Source: Alteriqipengyuania abyssalis (lineage in GTDB: Bacteria; Pseudomonadota; Alphaproteobacteria; Sphingomonadales; Sphingomonadaceae). Taken from it: a DNA stretch of 64,000 nt. Position 1 is the first letter of the stretch, and each line of letters starts with the position of its first letter. The notes under the pieces are model-generated. The model made no database searches, had not been told where the DNA came from, and saw nothing but the letters and a program-made list of their open reading frames with translations. Location: positions 62,001 to 126,000 of the forward strand of contig NZ_JAHWXP010000004.1 of the NCBI RefSeq assembly GCF_019857185.1, given 5' to 3'. Below are positions 17,449 to 26,734 of this stretch, piece by piece. The position numbers and the translations under genes were made by a program.

Positions 17449-18129
17449 TCAGCGCTTGCGCGCAAACCAGATCGTGTGGCGCGGCCCCTTGTTGTTGGGC
17501 CGCGCGCGCACTTCGCGCACCTCGACCTCGAACCCGCCATCCTTCAGCCGCGTGGTGAACTTGTGGTCGGGCGCGGCGGACCACACCGCCATGATCCCGC
17601 CGGGATTGAGCGCGTCCTTCGCCTTGGCGATGCCGGTGCGGGTGTAGAGACGGAAATTGCTGTCGACCACGATCCCGTCCGGACCATTGTCGACGTCGAG
17701 CAAGATCGCGTCGTACTTGGGCGAAGTGCCGTCATTGGCATCGTCGATCAGCGCCTCGACATTGCACAGGATCACCTCCCCGCGCGGATCGTCGAGGCTC
17801 TCTGCACTCAGGTGCGCGAGCGGCCCGCGCGCCCATTTGAGAATTTCGGGCACCAGTTCGGCCACGGTCACGCTGCCGCCGGAGGGCAGATGCGAGAGCG
17901 CAGCGCGATAGGTGAAGCCCATCCCAAAGCCGCCGATCAGGATGCGCGGTTTGCTTGCCTCCAGCTCGGCCAGGGTAAGCACCGCGAGCTGTTCTTCGGA
18001 AAACTGCATCCGGGTGCCCATCAGCTCGTCCCGGCCGAGCATGATGATGAAGTCGCGCCCGTGGCTGACGAGGGTCAGCTCCTTCCCGTCGGGGATCTGG
18101 GCGGTGGCTATTGTTTCACGTGGCAGCAT
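17449..18129 (-). CDS. Spermidine-synthase-like (Rossmann methyltransferase fold) protein
   Basis: A 226-residue protein related to polyamine aminopropyltransferases. Seen: LIGGFGMGFTYRAALSHLPS in place of the usual glycine-rich nucleotide loop, VTVAELVPEILKWARG, and YDAILLDVDNGPDGIV. Spermidine synthases have a GGGDG loop and are ~280 residues; this one is shorter and has GGFGMG, so it may use another substrate. An ATG at 18129 (MLPRETIATAQ) is chosen; the frame is open to 18231 but that stretch is not conserved-looking and overlaps the next gene's leader. Confidence 0.75.
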   Translation of the reverse strand: MLPRETIATAQIPDGKELTLVSHGRDFIIMLGRDELMGTRMQFSEEQLAVLTLAELEASKPRILIGGFGMGFTYRAALSHLPSGGSVTVAELVPEILKWARGPLAHLSAESLDDPRGEVILCNVEALIDDANDGTSPKYDAILLDVDNGPDGIVVDSNFRLYTRTGIAKAKDALNPGGIMAVWSAAPDHKFTTRLKDGGFEVEVREVRARPNNKGPRHTIWFARKR

Positions 18130-18224
18130 GGACGTTGCGATAAACGCTACCGCGCGCGGGCGATAGGCCGGAACACGGACCCGTCGGGAAAAGTTATCGA
18201 GACAACCCCCGAAGGAGAATCCCC

Positions 18225-19328
18225 ATGACAACCACCGCCCGCATCGCCGTCGTCTCCGAAGCCGGAGCCGATTTCGCCATCGAGGAGCGCGAGATCGCCG
18301 ATCCCGGCCCGCACGAGGTGCTGATCGAGCTGGTCGCGACCGGCGTGTGCCATACCGATCTCGCGGTGCAGGCGGGCGACCTGCCGACCAACTTCCCCGT
18401 CGTGCTCGGTCATGAAGGCGCGGGCAAGGTCGTCGCGACAGGATCGCACGTGACCGACATCGCGAAGGGCGACCATGTCGTCCTCTCCTACGGATCGTGC
18501 GGGCATTGCCGCCCCTGCCAGGAAGGCGATCCCGCCTATTGCGCCGACTTCAACCCGCTCAACTTCATGAACAAGCGCCAGGGCGACGATGCGCCGGTGT
18601 TCGACGACGGCCCCAACGCCGCCTTCTTCCAGCAATCGAGCTTCGCGACTTACTCGATCGCGCACGAGCGTAACGTGGTGAAGATCGACGCTGACGTGGA
18701 CATCTCGCTGCTCGGTCCGCTGGGTTGCGGCATCCAGACCGGTGCGGGCGCGGTGATGCGCACCGCGCAGCCACCGGCGGGATCGAGCCTGCTGGTATCG
18801 GGCGTCGGCAGCGTCGGCATGGCCGCGATCATGGGCGCGAAGGTGGCCGGGTGCTCGCCGATCATCGCGGTCGACACCAACGAGGACCGCCTGACGCTGG
18901 CGAAGGAACTGGGCGCGACCGATACCGTGCACGTCACCAAGGACACCGACGTGGCCGAAGAGGTACGCAAGATCAGCGGCGAAGGTGCCGACTACGCGAT
19001 CGAGTGCAGCGGCAACGCCACGGCAGCACGCGGCGCGTGGGAATCGCTGGCGCAGCGCGGCACGATGGTGGTCGTCGGTGCGCCGCCTGCCGGAACCGAA
19101 TATTCCTTCGACGCCAACGAACAGATCCTCTCGGGCCGCAAGATCGTGGGCTGCGTGGAGGGCGATTCCAAGGTGAAGCAGTTCATTCCAACGCTGGTCG
19201 ATCTCTACCAGAAGGGGCAATTCCCGTTCGACAAGCTCGTGAAGCGCTACCCCTTCGACAAAATCAACGAAGCGGTCGCCGACCTGCATGACGGCAAGGT
19301 GTTCAAGCCGATCCTCGAAATGGGCTGA
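18225..19328 (+). CDS. Zinc-dependent alcohol dehydrogenase (MDR family)
   Basis: A 367-residue medium-chain dehydrogenase that interconverts alcohols and aldehydes with NAD(P). Catalytic zinc ligands are C42 (GVCHTD), H63/E64 (GHEGAG) and C168 (PLGCGIQTGAG); the structural zinc site is C92, C95, C98 and C106 (SCGHCRPCQEGDPAYC). The nucleotide-binding loop is VSGVGSVGMAAIMGA, followed by D at the end of beta-2, which favours NAD. The overall pattern resembles aryl/benzyl-alcohol dehydrogenases. The ATG has an AAGGAG ribosome-binding site. It is convergent with the sensor kinase gene. Confidence 0.93.
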   Translation: MTTTARIAVVSEAGADFAIEEREIADPGPHEVLIELVATGVCHTDLAVQAGDLPTNFPVVLGHEGAGKVVATGSHVTDIAKGDHVVLSYGSCGHCRPCQEGDPAYCADFNPLNFMNKRQGDDAPVFDDGPNAAFFQQSSFATYSIAHERNVVKIDADVDISLLGPLGCGIQTGAGAVMRTAQPPAGSSLLVSGVGSVGMAAIMGAKVAGCSPIIAVDTNEDRLTLAKELGATDTVHVTKDTDVAEEVRKISGEGADYAIECSGNATAARGAWESLAQRGTMVVVGAPPAGTEYSFDANEQILSGRKIVGCVEGDSKVKQFIPTLVDLYQKGQFPFDKLVKRYPFDKINEAVADLHDGKVFKPILEMG

Positions 19329-19403
19329 TCCGGCGACGGACACGCATTGGCAATTGTCAGGGGCCGCGAGGGCAAAGCCTTCGCGGCCCTGCGCATATCT
19401 GCG

Positions 19404-20456
19404 TCAGTCGATCGCGGCGGGACCCACGAGCGGCGCGTCGATCTCCAGCCGCGCGACCGTGCCGGGGCCCACAGGCGCCGCGGCCATCGTAAAACGCCCG
19501 CCAAGCGACTGCGCCAGCGTGCGGGCGATCTTCAGTCCCAGACTTTCGGCACGCGCCAGATCGAAGCCTTCGGGCAGCCCCACCCCGTCATCCGCGACGA
19601 TCACCTCGGTGCCGCCTTCGAAGGGCGCGACCGTCACGACGATCAGCCCGCCCTCGCGCGAGCCGAAACCGTGCTCGATCGCATTGTTGAGCGCTTCGGC
19701 CACGACCAGCGCGGTGGGGATCGCCTTGTCGGGCGGCAACACCGTGTCCGCGTTGGCGATGAATTCATATCCCAGCCCGGTGCGGCCGGACGCCGCGATC
19801 ACATCGCGGCAGATCTGGTCGATATAGGCCGCGAGGCTCACCTGTGCGCCCGCAGGATCGTAAAGCTGGCGCTGGATGCGCCCGACGAGGCCCAGCCGCC
19901 GCGATGCCTCGTCCAGCGCGGCGCGCGCGCCCTCGTCGGTCATGCGGTTCTTCTGCAGCGAGATCAGCGAACCGACCATCTGCAGGTTGTTGCCGACGCG
20001 GTGCTGCAGCTCCTTGAACAGCACCTCGGTATTGTCCTTCAGCGCGATGCTGCGACGGCGCTCCGCATCGAGATCGCGATTGGCGACCTGCATCCAGTGG
20101 ATCAGCGTGATGTCGACCGAGACGATAAAAGCATAGAAGCCCAGCGCCAGCGCCGAACTGAAATGCAGTTCGAAACTGCCGAAAGGCGCGATGAAGAAGA
20201 ACCACGACAGCATCCCGCACAGCACGGCGCACACCGTCCCCGGCCCTACGCCGAAGAAGAAGGCGGTGACGATGACGGCAGGGAAAAATGTAAGATAGGG
20301 GAAGCCGGGCGGCAGCCCGTCGCCGATCGTGTACCGGATCGCCCACGCGACGAAGGTCAGCAGCAAGGCGACACTGTAGCCGATCCACGGGCGATTGCGC
20401 GCGAGCGGAAGGCGAGAGACGAAACGACGCGCCGCGCCGGGTGATTTCGGGTTCAT
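19404..20456 (-). CDS. HisKA_2-type sensor histidine kinase with DUF4118-like membrane sensor
   Basis: A 350-residue membrane kinase. Residues ~22-115 contain about four membrane helices of the DUF4118/KdpD type (YSVALLLTFVAWAIRY, FFPAVIVTAFFFGVGPG). The phospho-acceptor region is FKELQHRVGNNLQMVGSLIS (H152), characteristic of HisKA_2/HWE-related kinases that in this group serve the general stress response. The ATPase part shows EALNNAIEHGF, DDGVGLPEGF and SLGLKIARTLAQSLGG. The start chosen is ATG 20456; an upstream in-frame ATG at 20540 lies inside the pnp terminator hairpin and is unlikely. No response regulator is adjacent. Confidence 0.87.
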   Translation of the reverse strand: MNPKSPGAARRFVSRLPLARNRPWIGYSVALLLTFVAWAIRYTIGDGLPPGFPYLTFFPAVIVTAFFFGVGPGTVCAVLCGMLSWFFFIAPFGSFELHFSSALALGFYAFIVSVDITLIHWMQVANRDLDAERRRSIALKDNTEVLFKELQHRVGNNLQMVGSLISLQKNRMTDEGARAALDEASRRLGLVGRIQRQLYDPAGAQVSLAAYIDQICRDVIAASGRTGLGYEFIANADTVLPPDKAIPTALVVAEALNNAIEHGFGSREGGLIVVTVAPFEGGTEVIVADDGVGLPEGFDLARAESLGLKIARTLAQSLGGRFTMAAAPVGPGTVARLEIDAPLVGPAAID

Positions 20457-20520
20457 CGGTTCTTCTGGGATGACGTGCGACACCTCCGGCAAATGCCAGC
20501 GCTTCAAGTCGGGCGCAAAG

Positions 20521-20557
20521 AAAAAAGGCTGCGGAAGCAATGCTCCCGCAGCCTTTT
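20521..20557 (-). terminator. Rho-independent terminator of pnp
   Basis: Reading leftward: AAAAGGCTGCGG, a 10-base loop, CCGCAGCCT and then a run of six T. The stem is at least nine G+C-rich pairs, and the A-run on the other side makes it potentially bidirectional. It lies 22 bp after the pnp stop codon. Confidence 0.88.
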
Positions 20558-20578
20558 CTATATTCTCTGGCGAGAGAC

Positions 20579-22888
20579 TTAGTCGTCGTCGCGCAGGAAG
20601 GCAGGCATGTGCGCGGGGCCGTCGCCACCGCCGTTATCGCCGCCCTTGTCGCCGCCACGACCGCGACCACCGCCGCCGCCACGGCCGCCACGGCCACCGC
20701 GACGATCACCGCCACGGTCACCACGAGGGCCACGATCACCGCCGCCTTCGCGCTTTTCGCGCGGCGGACGGGTGTCTTCCAGCTCTTCGCCGGTTTCCTG
20801 GTCGACGACGCGCATCGACAGACGGACCTTGCCGCGGTTGTCGATCTCGAGGACCTTGACCTTAACTTCCTGGCCTTCGGAGACGACGTCGGTCGGCTTC
20901 TCGACCCGCTCGTTCTTCATTTCGGAGACGTGGACGAGGCCGTCCTTGCCACCCATGAAGTTCACGAACGCACCGAAGTCGACGATGTTGACGACCTTGC
21001 CGGTGTAGATCTTGCCGACTTCGGCTTCCTCGACGATGCCTTCGATCCACTTGCGCGCGGCTTCGATTTCGTCGGCATTGCTCGACGAGATCTTGATCAC
21101 GCCTTCGTCGTCGATGTCGACCTTGGCACCGGTTTCGGCGACGATCTCGCGGATCACCTTGCCGCCCGTGCCGATCACGTCGCGGATCTTCGACTTGTCG
21201 ATCTGCATCGTCTCGATGCGCGGAGCGTGCTTGGACACGCCCGTACGCGCCGAGCCCAGCGCCTTGGTCATCTCACCAAGGATGTGCGCACGACCGGCCT
21301 TCGCCTGCTCGAGCGCCTTGGCCATGATTTCCTGCGTGATGCCGGCAACCTTGATGTCCATCTGCAGCGAGGTGATGCCGCTTTCCGAACCCGCGACCTT
21401 GAAGTCCATGTCGCCCAGGTGATCTTCGTCACCCAGGATGTCCGACAGGACGGCGAAGTCGTCGCCTTCGAGGATCAGGCCCATCGCGATGCCCGAGACC
21501 GGACGCTCGATCGGAACGCCCGCATCCATCATCGAAAGACAGCCACCGCACACCGTCGCCATCGAGGACGAACCGTTGGACTCGGTGATGTCGGACAGGA
21601 CGCGGATCGTGTACGGGAAGTCTTCATGGCTCGGCAGCACGGGGTGCAGCGCCCGCCATGCGAGCTTGCCGTGGCCGATCTCGCGACGGCCGGTGAAGCC
21701 GAAGCGACCCACTTCGCCGACCGAATAGGGCGGGAAGTTGTAGTGCAGCATGAAGTGATTGTACGAAAGGCCTTCCAGCCCGTCGATCATCTGCTCGGCA
21801 TCCTTGGTGCCCAGCGTGGTGGTGCAGATCGCCTGCGTCTCACCGCGCGTGAACAGCGAGGAACCGTGCGTGCGGGGCAGCAGGCCCACGATCGCTTCGA
21901 TCGGGCGAACCTCGTCGAGCTTGCGCCCGTCGATCCGCTGGCCGTCCTTGAGGATGGCGCCGCGAACGATCTCGCTTTCCAGCTTCTTGACCAGCTTGAT
22001 CGCGGTCATCTTCTGCTGGCCGTCGAACTCTTCGCTCGAATAGTGCGCCTTCACCTTCTCGCGCGCTTCGTTGAGCGCGTCCGAACGGGCGGACTTGTCG
22101 GTCAGCTTGTAAGCCTTGGCGATGTCGTCGCCGATCATCTGCTTGATCGCGGACTTCATGTCGGCGTGGTCGTCGCCCGAGGCGAGTTCCCACGGATCCT
22201 TGGCGGCTTGCTCGGCCAGCTCGATGATCGCACCGATGACCTTGCGGCATTCGTCATGCGCAAACATGACCGCGCCGAGCATTTCTTCCTCGGTCAGTTC
22301 CTTGGCTTCGGATTCGACCATCATCACCGCGTCGTTGGTCGCGGCGACGACCAGGTCGAGGCGACCTTCGTCGTCCAGAGCGGCGCTCTGGGTCGGGTTC
22401 AGTTCGTATTCGCCATTGCGGAAGCCGACGCGTGCCGAGGCGATCGGGCCCATGAAGGGCACGCCGCTGATGGTCAGCGCAGCCGAGGCCGCGATCATCG
22501 CAACGATATCCGGCTCGGTCTCGCCATCGAAGCTGAGAACCTGCGCGATCACGTTGATTTCGTTATAGAAACCTTCGGGGAACAGCGGCCGCACGGGGCG
22601 GTCGATCAGGCGCGAAACCAGCGTTTCCTTTTCGGTCGGACGCGCTTCACGCTTGAAGAAGCCACCCGGGATGCGCCCGGCGGCCGAGAACTTTTCCTGA
22701 TAGTTGACGGTAAGGGGGAAGAAATCCTGCCCTTCCTTCACCTTCTTGGCGGCGGTCACGGCGCACAGCACCACGGTTTCGCCATAGGTGGCCAGCACGG
22801 CGCCGTCGGCCTGACGGGCAATGCGACCGGTTTCCAGAGTGAGGGTCTTTCCGCCCCACTCCAGACTGACTGTTTTCGTATCGAACAT
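20579..22888 (-). CDS. pnp: Polynucleotide phosphorylase
   Basis: A 769-residue 3'-5' exoribonuclease using phosphate, a core part of RNA turnover. Domains read in order: first RNase PH domain (~12-145), alpha-helical domain (~240-320), second RNase PH domain with [20 protein letters not shown] and the active-site [14 protein letters not shown] region (~325-460), KH domain ([20 protein letters not shown], ~555-615) and S1 domain ([18 protein letters not shown], ~622-692). The last ~65 residues are an Arg-Gly-rich tail ending in AFLRDDD. It lies downstream of rpsO and upstream of a strong terminator. An AGAAGGA ribosome-binding site precedes the ATG. Confidence 0.98.
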   Translation of the reverse strand: MFDTKTVSLEWGGKTLTLETGRIARQADGAVLATYGETVVLCAVTAAKKVKEGQDFFPLTVNYQEKFSAAGRIPGGFFKREARPTEKETLVSRLIDRPVRPLFPEGFYNEINVIAQVLSFDGETEPDIVAMIAASAALTISGVPFMGPIASARVGFRNGEYELNPTQSAALDDEGRLDLVVAATNDAVMMVESEAKELTEEEMLGAVMFAHDECRKVIGAIIELAEQAAKDPWELASGDDHADMKSAIKQMIGDDIAKAYKLTDKSARSDALNEAREKVKAHYSSEEFDGQQKMTAIKLVKKLESEIVRGAILKDGQRIDGRKLDEVRPIEAIVGLLPRTHGSSLFTRGETQAICTTTLGTKDAEQMIDGLEGLSYNHFMLHYNFPPYSVGEVGRFGFTGRREIGHGKLAWRALHPVLPSHEDFPYTIRVLSDITESNGSSSMATVCGGCLSMMDAGVPIERPVSGIAMGLILEGDDFAVLSDILGDEDHLGDMDFKVAGSESGITSLQMDIKVAGITQEIMAKALEQAKAGRAHILGEMTKALGSARTGVSKHAPRIETMQIDKSKIRDVIGTGGKVIREIVAETGAKVDIDDEGVIKISSSNADEIEAARKWIEGIVEEAEVGKIYTGKVVNIVDFGAFVNFMGGKDGLVHVSEMKNERVEKPTDVVSEGQEVKVKVLEIDNRGKVRLSMRVVDQETGEELEDTRPPREKREGGGDRGPRGDRGGDRRGGRGGRGGGGGRGRGGDKGGDNGGGDGPAHMPAFLRDDD

Positions 22889-23022
22889 TGATTATCCTTC
22901 TGACCCGCCAGCCTTATTGCACGGCGGGGCCTACTGCCGGGGATACCGTCCCGGTCCGGTGCGGGGCTATTCTACGCCCCATTTCCCGCGTCGTGCCGGA
23001 TTGCACGTGCGCGGATAGACGA

Positions 23023-23049
23023 AGGGGCGGCCCTTACCGAGCCGCCCCT
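23023..23049 (-). terminator. Hairpin between rpsO and pnp
   Basis: Perfect 9-bp stem AGGGGCGGC / GCCGCCCCT with a 9-base loop, located 12 bp after the rpsO stop. Only a weak T-rich tail follows, so it may act as an attenuator or an RNase III-type processing site, as is known for the rpsO-pnp junction in E. coli, rather than a full terminator. Confidence 0.6.
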
Positions 23050-23060
23050 CCGGAAAACTC

Positions 23061-23330
23061 TTATTTGCGAAGACCCAGCTTCTGGATCAGCGCGTTGTAC
23101 CGCTCGACATCCTTCTTCTTGAGGTATGCGAGCAGGTTGCGGCGCTTGTTGACCATCATCAGGAGACCACGACGCGAGTGGTTGTCTTTGTGGTTGTCCT
23201 TGAAGTGCTCGGTCAGGTTGCGGATCCGTTCGGTCAGGATCGCGACCTGCACTTCGGGACTGCCCGTGTCGTTGTTGCCCTGGGCGTTGTCCTTGATGAT
23301 TTCCTGCTTGCGCTCGGCGGTAACCGACAT
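23061..23330 (-). CDS. rpsO: 30S ribosomal protein S15
   Basis: An 89-residue primary-binding protein of the 30S subunit. It contains the family signature [20 protein letters not shown], followed by [20 protein letters not shown] and the ending [12 protein letters not shown]. The length is standard. Its start lies five bases downstream of the truB stop, so truB and rpsO are likely co-transcribed. Confidence 0.98.
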   Translation of the reverse strand: MSVTAERKQEIIKDNAQGNNDTGSPEVQVAILTERIRNLTEHFKDNHKDNHSRRGLLMMVNKRRNLLAYLKKKDVERYNALIQKLGLRK

Positions 23331-23335
23331 TCATT

Positions 23336-24478
23336 TTACTCCGCGACATCTGGAAAATTGAAACCCCGCACGATTTTCATCGTGCCGCCTTCGATCTCCA
23401 CCAGCGCCACCGGGACGCTGCCCGATTTCGCGAAATAGAGCCCGTCGGCGTGGGGCAATCCGGAAAGGACCCGGCCCTGGCGGGCCGCCTGCGCTTGCTC
23501 CGGATCGAGGGAAAGGGCCGGGATGTCGTCCAGCCCCGCCTCTATCGGCAGGAGTAGGTCTTGAAGCTGCGCGCCGTTACCGATTTCATTGAGTTTGTCC
23601 AGCGAAATCGCCTGCTCCTCGGCGAACGGGCCTGCGCGCGTTCTTCTCAGGTAGGTAACGTGCCCCCGCGTGCCAAGGGCCAGCGCGATATCCCGTGCAA
23701 GGGACCGGATATAGGTACCCTTGCTGACCGTCGCCTCCAGCGTCACGCTCTCGGCAACTTCGAGCGGGGCGGACGGATCGAACGGGTCCGGGCGGCCGGT
23801 GGTGGTCTGGAAGGTGGATTCCAGCGCGCCATCACTCCTCTCCCCTTGCGGGAGAGGATACCAAGGCTCGTGAGCTTGCTCGCTAGCCGGAGTTAGTGAG
23901 GGGGACGTCGCGCTATCACCCTCACCTGGCTGCGCTAGGTCGTTTTGCGACCAAGCTTCGCCGTCCTCTCCCGTCAGGGGAGAGGAAAGGCGTAGCGCGT
24001 GAATCGTCACCTTGCGCGCCTTCAGCTCGACGTCTTCCCCTGCCCTCGCCAGGTCGTAGGCCCGCTTGCCGTCGACCTTCAGCGCCGAAAAAGCAGGCGG
24101 CACCTGCTCGATCGGGCCGGTGAAGCGGTCGAGCACTCCCGCAACCGCAGCCAGCGGCGGGAAGCGGTTCGAGCGCGCCACAACCTCGCCCTCCGTATCG
24201 AGCGTGTCGGTCTCCTCCCCGAACTGGATCGTGAAGATATAAGTCTTGGTCGCATCGAGCATCCGGCCCGCCAGCTTGGTCGCCTCGCCCAGCGCGATCG
24301 GCAGCACGCCTTCGGCCAGCGGGTCGAGCGTGCCGCCATGGCCGATCTTGGTCTTGGCATAGCCACCTTCGCGCAAGGTTCGCTTCACCGCGCTGACGCC
24401 CTGGGTCGAACCCATTCCGCGCGGCTTGTCGAGCACGATCCAGCCCGAGGGCGGCATCTTCTTGTCTTTGTCGTTCAC
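23336..24478 (-). CDS. truB: tRNA pseudouridine-55 synthase TruB with an in-frame insertion
   Basis: Makes pseudouridine 55 in the T-loop of tRNAs. The catalytic loop is GHGGTLDPLAEG (D52), preceded by WIVLDKPRGMGSTQGV and followed by YIFTIQFGEETDTLDTEG; the conserved VSKGTYIRSLARDI and a C-terminal domain are present. At 380 residues it is longer than the usual ~310: residues ~165-214 (SPLTGED... to ...PLPQGERSD) are encoded by a palindromic repeat element inserted in frame between the catalytic core strands. A GTG start (24478) is chosen; ATG 24457 (MPPSGW) is possible. rpsO follows after five bases. Confidence 0.95.
   Translation of the reverse strand: MNDKDKKMPPSGWIVLDKPRGMGSTQGVSAVKRTLREGGYAKTKIGHGGTLDPLAEGVLPIALGEATKLAGRMLDATKTYIFTIQFGEETDTLDTEGEVVARSNRFPPLAAVAGVLDRFTGPIEQVPPAFSALKVDGKRAYDLARAGEDVELKARKVTIHALRLSSPLTGEDGEAWSQNDLAQPGEGDSATSPSLTPASEQAHEPWYPLPQGERSDGALESTFQTTTGRPDPFDPSAPLEVAESVTLEATVSKGTYIRSLARDIALALGTRGHVTYLRRTRAGPFAEEQAISLDKLNEIGNGAQLQDLLLPIEAGLDDIPALSLDPEQAQAARQGRVLSGLPHADGLYFAKSGSVPVALVEIEGGTMKIVRGFNFPDVAE
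23837..23985. repeat. Palindromic repeat element inserted inside truB
   Basis: A ~149-bp element bounded on each side by a hairpin of the same type: CCTCTCCC-N5-GGGAGAGG (23837-23857) and CCTCTCCC-N5-GGGAGAGG (23965-23985). Internal stems are GTGAGGG/CCCTCAC (23896-23902 with 23919-23925) and GGTCG/CGACC (23938-23942 with 23948-23952). The structure matches the dispersed intergenic palindromes common in alphaproteobacterial and other GC-rich genomes, whose translated ends often read PLPQGER. Here it keeps the truB frame open. Confidence 0.85.
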
Positions 24479-24527
24479 GAAACCCCGCCTAGCCAAACCG
24501 CGCCGGATAGGCCAATTGCTTAGGTGT

Positions 24528-26003
24528 ATGAGTGAGCCTTTCGACCTTCTCGTGATCGGTGGCGGCATCAACGGCGCCGGCATCGCCCGCGATGCTGCGG
24601 GCCGCGGCCTCTCGGTGCTGCTGGTGGAGAAAGACGATCTTGCCGCGCACACCTCCAGCGCCAGCACCAAGCTGGTCCACGGCGGCCTGCGCTATCTCGA
24701 ATATTACGAATTCCGGCTGGTGCGCGAGAGCCTGCAGGAACGCGAGGTGCTGCTGCGCAACGCGCCGCATATCATCTGGCCGATGCGCTTCGTGCTGCCA
24801 CACCATTCCGGCCTGCGCCCCGCCTGGCTGCTGCGGTTGGGCCTGTTCCTCTACGACCATATCGGCGGGCGAAAGCTGCTGCCGCCGACGAAGAGCGTTA
24901 ACCTGCGAGAGCCGCCGCACGCCTCGATCCTCAAGCCCTTCCTCCAGCGCGGGTTCGAATATTCGGACTGCTGGGTCGAGGATGCGCGGCTGGTCGTGCT
25001 CAACGCGCTCGATGCGAAGGAGCGCGGCGCGGATATCCGCACGCGCACCGAATGTACCGGGCTGGCGCGCGAGGGCGACCTGTGGCGCGCAACCCTGAAC
25101 GACGGCGCTGGCGAGACTCAGGTCAGCGCGCGGATGGTCGCCAATGCCGCCGGGCCGTGGGTCGATCAGCTGCTGCAGCGCGCGCTCCACCGCAACACCC
25201 CTGCCCACCTGCGACTGGTCAAGGGCAGCCACCTGATCGTGCCCAAGCTGTGGGACGGCGCGCATTGCTACATCTTCCAGAACGGCGACGGGCGGATCTG
25301 CTTTGCGATCCCCTACGAGCGGGACTTCACCCTGCTGGGCACCACCGACGAAGCGTTCCAAGGCGACCCCAACGAGGTCACGATCAGCGAGGACGAGGCC
25401 GCCTATATCTGCGCGTCGGTGAACGAGTATCTCGCCACGCAGGTGCACCCGGAGGACGCGGTGTCGAGCTATTCGGGCGTGCGCCCGCTGTACGAGGATG
25501 CAGCGGCCAGCGCCTCCGAAGTCACCCGCGACTACGTGTTCGAGGTCGATGACGAAGGCGGCGCGCCGATCCTCTCGGTCTTCGGCGGCAAGATCACCAC
25601 CTTCCGCAAGCTCGCCGAGCATGCGCTGGAAAAGCTCGCTGTCGGGGGCAAGCCGTGGACGAGCAACGCCCCCCTGCCGGGCGGCGACTTTCCCGACGAT
25701 ATCGATGATGGGGATGAACTCGCACCGGATTACGCATGGGCCTACGAGACTTGGGGCATGGCTACCATCTACCGCTTTAGCCGCGCTTACGGAACGCGTC
25801 TCACCCAAATAATCGGAACCTTTGGAAACGAAGCCGATACAGGCCCTCAGATCGCACCCGGCGTCTTCGAGACAGAGTTGCGATACCTGCGTGATGTCGA
25901 GTTCGCCCGTACCGGCGAGGACGTGCTGTGGCGGCGGAGCAAGCTGGGCCTGCATCTCGATGAAGCGGGCCGCGATGCCATCGCCCGCTGGTTCGACGCC
26001 TAG
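24528..26003 (+). CDS. glpD: Glycerol-3-phosphate dehydrogenase, FAD-dependent (aerobic type)
   Basis: A 491-residue flavoprotein that oxidises sn-glycerol 3-phosphate to dihydroxyacetone phosphate and feeds electrons to quinone at the inner membrane. The FAD-binding loop is VIGGGINGAGIARDAAGRGL near the N-terminus. Other family segments are SSASTKLVHGGLRYLEYYEF, GPWVDQLL, LVKGSHLIVPKL, SYSGVRPLYED and FGGKITTFRKLAEHAL. The ATG at 24528 is preceded by TTAGGTGT. It is divergent from truB (49 bp gap) and converges on the M50 protease gene, the two stop codons overlapping in CTAG. Confidence 0.95.
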   Translation: MSEPFDLLVIGGGINGAGIARDAAGRGLSVLLVEKDDLAAHTSSASTKLVHGGLRYLEYYEFRLVRESLQEREVLLRNAPHIIWPMRFVLPHHSGLRPAWLLRLGLFLYDHIGGRKLLPPTKSVNLREPPHASILKPFLQRGFEYSDCWVEDARLVVLNALDAKERGADIRTRTECTGLAREGDLWRATLNDGAGETQVSARMVANAAGPWVDQLLQRALHRNTPAHLRLVKGSHLIVPKLWDGAHCYIFQNGDGRICFAIPYERDFTLLGTTDEAFQGDPNEVTISEDEAAYICASVNEYLATQVHPEDAVSSYSGVRPLYEDAAASASEVTRDYVFEVDDEGGAPILSVFGGKITTFRKLAEHALEKLAVGGKPWTSNAPLPGGDFPDDIDDGDELAPDYAWAYETWGMATIYRFSRAYGTRLTQIIGTFGNEADTGPQIAPGVFETELRYLRDVEFARTGEDVLWRRSKLGLHLDEAGRDAIARWFDA

Positions 26004-26728
26004 GCGGGGGTCTGCCCCGCAACCCAATCGGCAAGGCGCATGAATTGCTCCAGCATCCATTCGACCGGCGGGCCGATGGTGTTGGAAATGATGCCGGTAT
26101 CGGAAAACACCCAGACCACCGCGATCAGCACGACGAACAGGATCATCCCGACCTGCTGCAGCTTGTTCCAGTACACCGCCCAGCTGCGCGGCAGCAGGCC
26201 TTCCACAATGTGCGACCCGTCGAACGGCGGGATCGGCAGCAGGTTGAAGAAGGCGAGGAACACGTTGATCAGGATGAAGAAGAACAGCGCGCTGGGGATC
26301 AGCGCGATTGCCCCGTCTTGCGTGGAGATCTGTGGCAGGCCCGTATCGCTCGCCATAAGCATCGCCCCGTCGGGCATGGTCAGGCCGAACAGCACCGCGC
26401 CGATCAGCGCGAGCAGCAGGTTGGTCAGCGGCCCTGCGGCGGCGACCAGCATCATGCCATAGCGTGGATTGTTCAGCCGACCGCGCACCACCGGCACCGG
26501 CTTGGCCCAACCGAAGATCGGCCCGCCGACCAGCGCGAGGAAGCCCGGCACCAGCAGCGTGCCGACAGGGTCGACATGCCTGATCGGGTTGAGCGTCAGC
26601 CGCCCGCGATCATACGCGGTGGTATCGCCCAGCAGCATCGCAACCCAGCCATGCGCCACCTCGTGGCAGACGATCGCGACGATCAGCGCGGGGATCAGCA
26701 GCGCGGCAAAAGTGAGGGTGTCGGTCAT
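26000..26728 (-). CDS. Site-2-protease family (M50) membrane metalloprotease
   Basis: A 242-residue integral-membrane protease. The zinc motif HEVAH (H22-E23-H26) lies in the first helix, followed by the second metal-site segment NLLPIPPFDGSHIVE and the family feature FGWAKPVPVV. About five membrane segments are seen. These proteins cleave substrates inside the membrane; no substrate can be read here. It starts six bases after the tdk stop on the same strand. Confidence 0.9.
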   Translation of the reverse strand: MTDTLTFAALLIPALIVAIVCHEVAHGWVAMLLGDTTAYDRGRLTLNPIRHVDPVGTLLVPGFLALVGGPIFGWAKPVPVVRGRLNNPRYGMMLVAAAGPLTNLLLALIGAVLFGLTMPDGAMLMASDTGLPQISTQDGAIALIPSALFFFILINVFLAFFNLLPIPPFDGSHIVEGLLPRSWAVYWNKLQQVGMILFVVLIAVVWVFSDTGIISNTIGPPVEWMLEQFMRLADWVAGQTPA

Positions 26729-26734
26729 GCCCGC

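Noticed and set aside
20540-22891. A 783-codon plus-strand open frame opposite pnp, and similar long antisense frames opposite infB (28489-31719), nusA (31238-33400), the kinase (12395-13915) and ligA (54376-56598)
   Set aside because: They mirror highly biased GC-rich genes, have Arg/His/Ala-rich compositions without recognisable motifs, and lack proper ribosome-binding sites; the opposite strand encodes clear housekeeping proteins.
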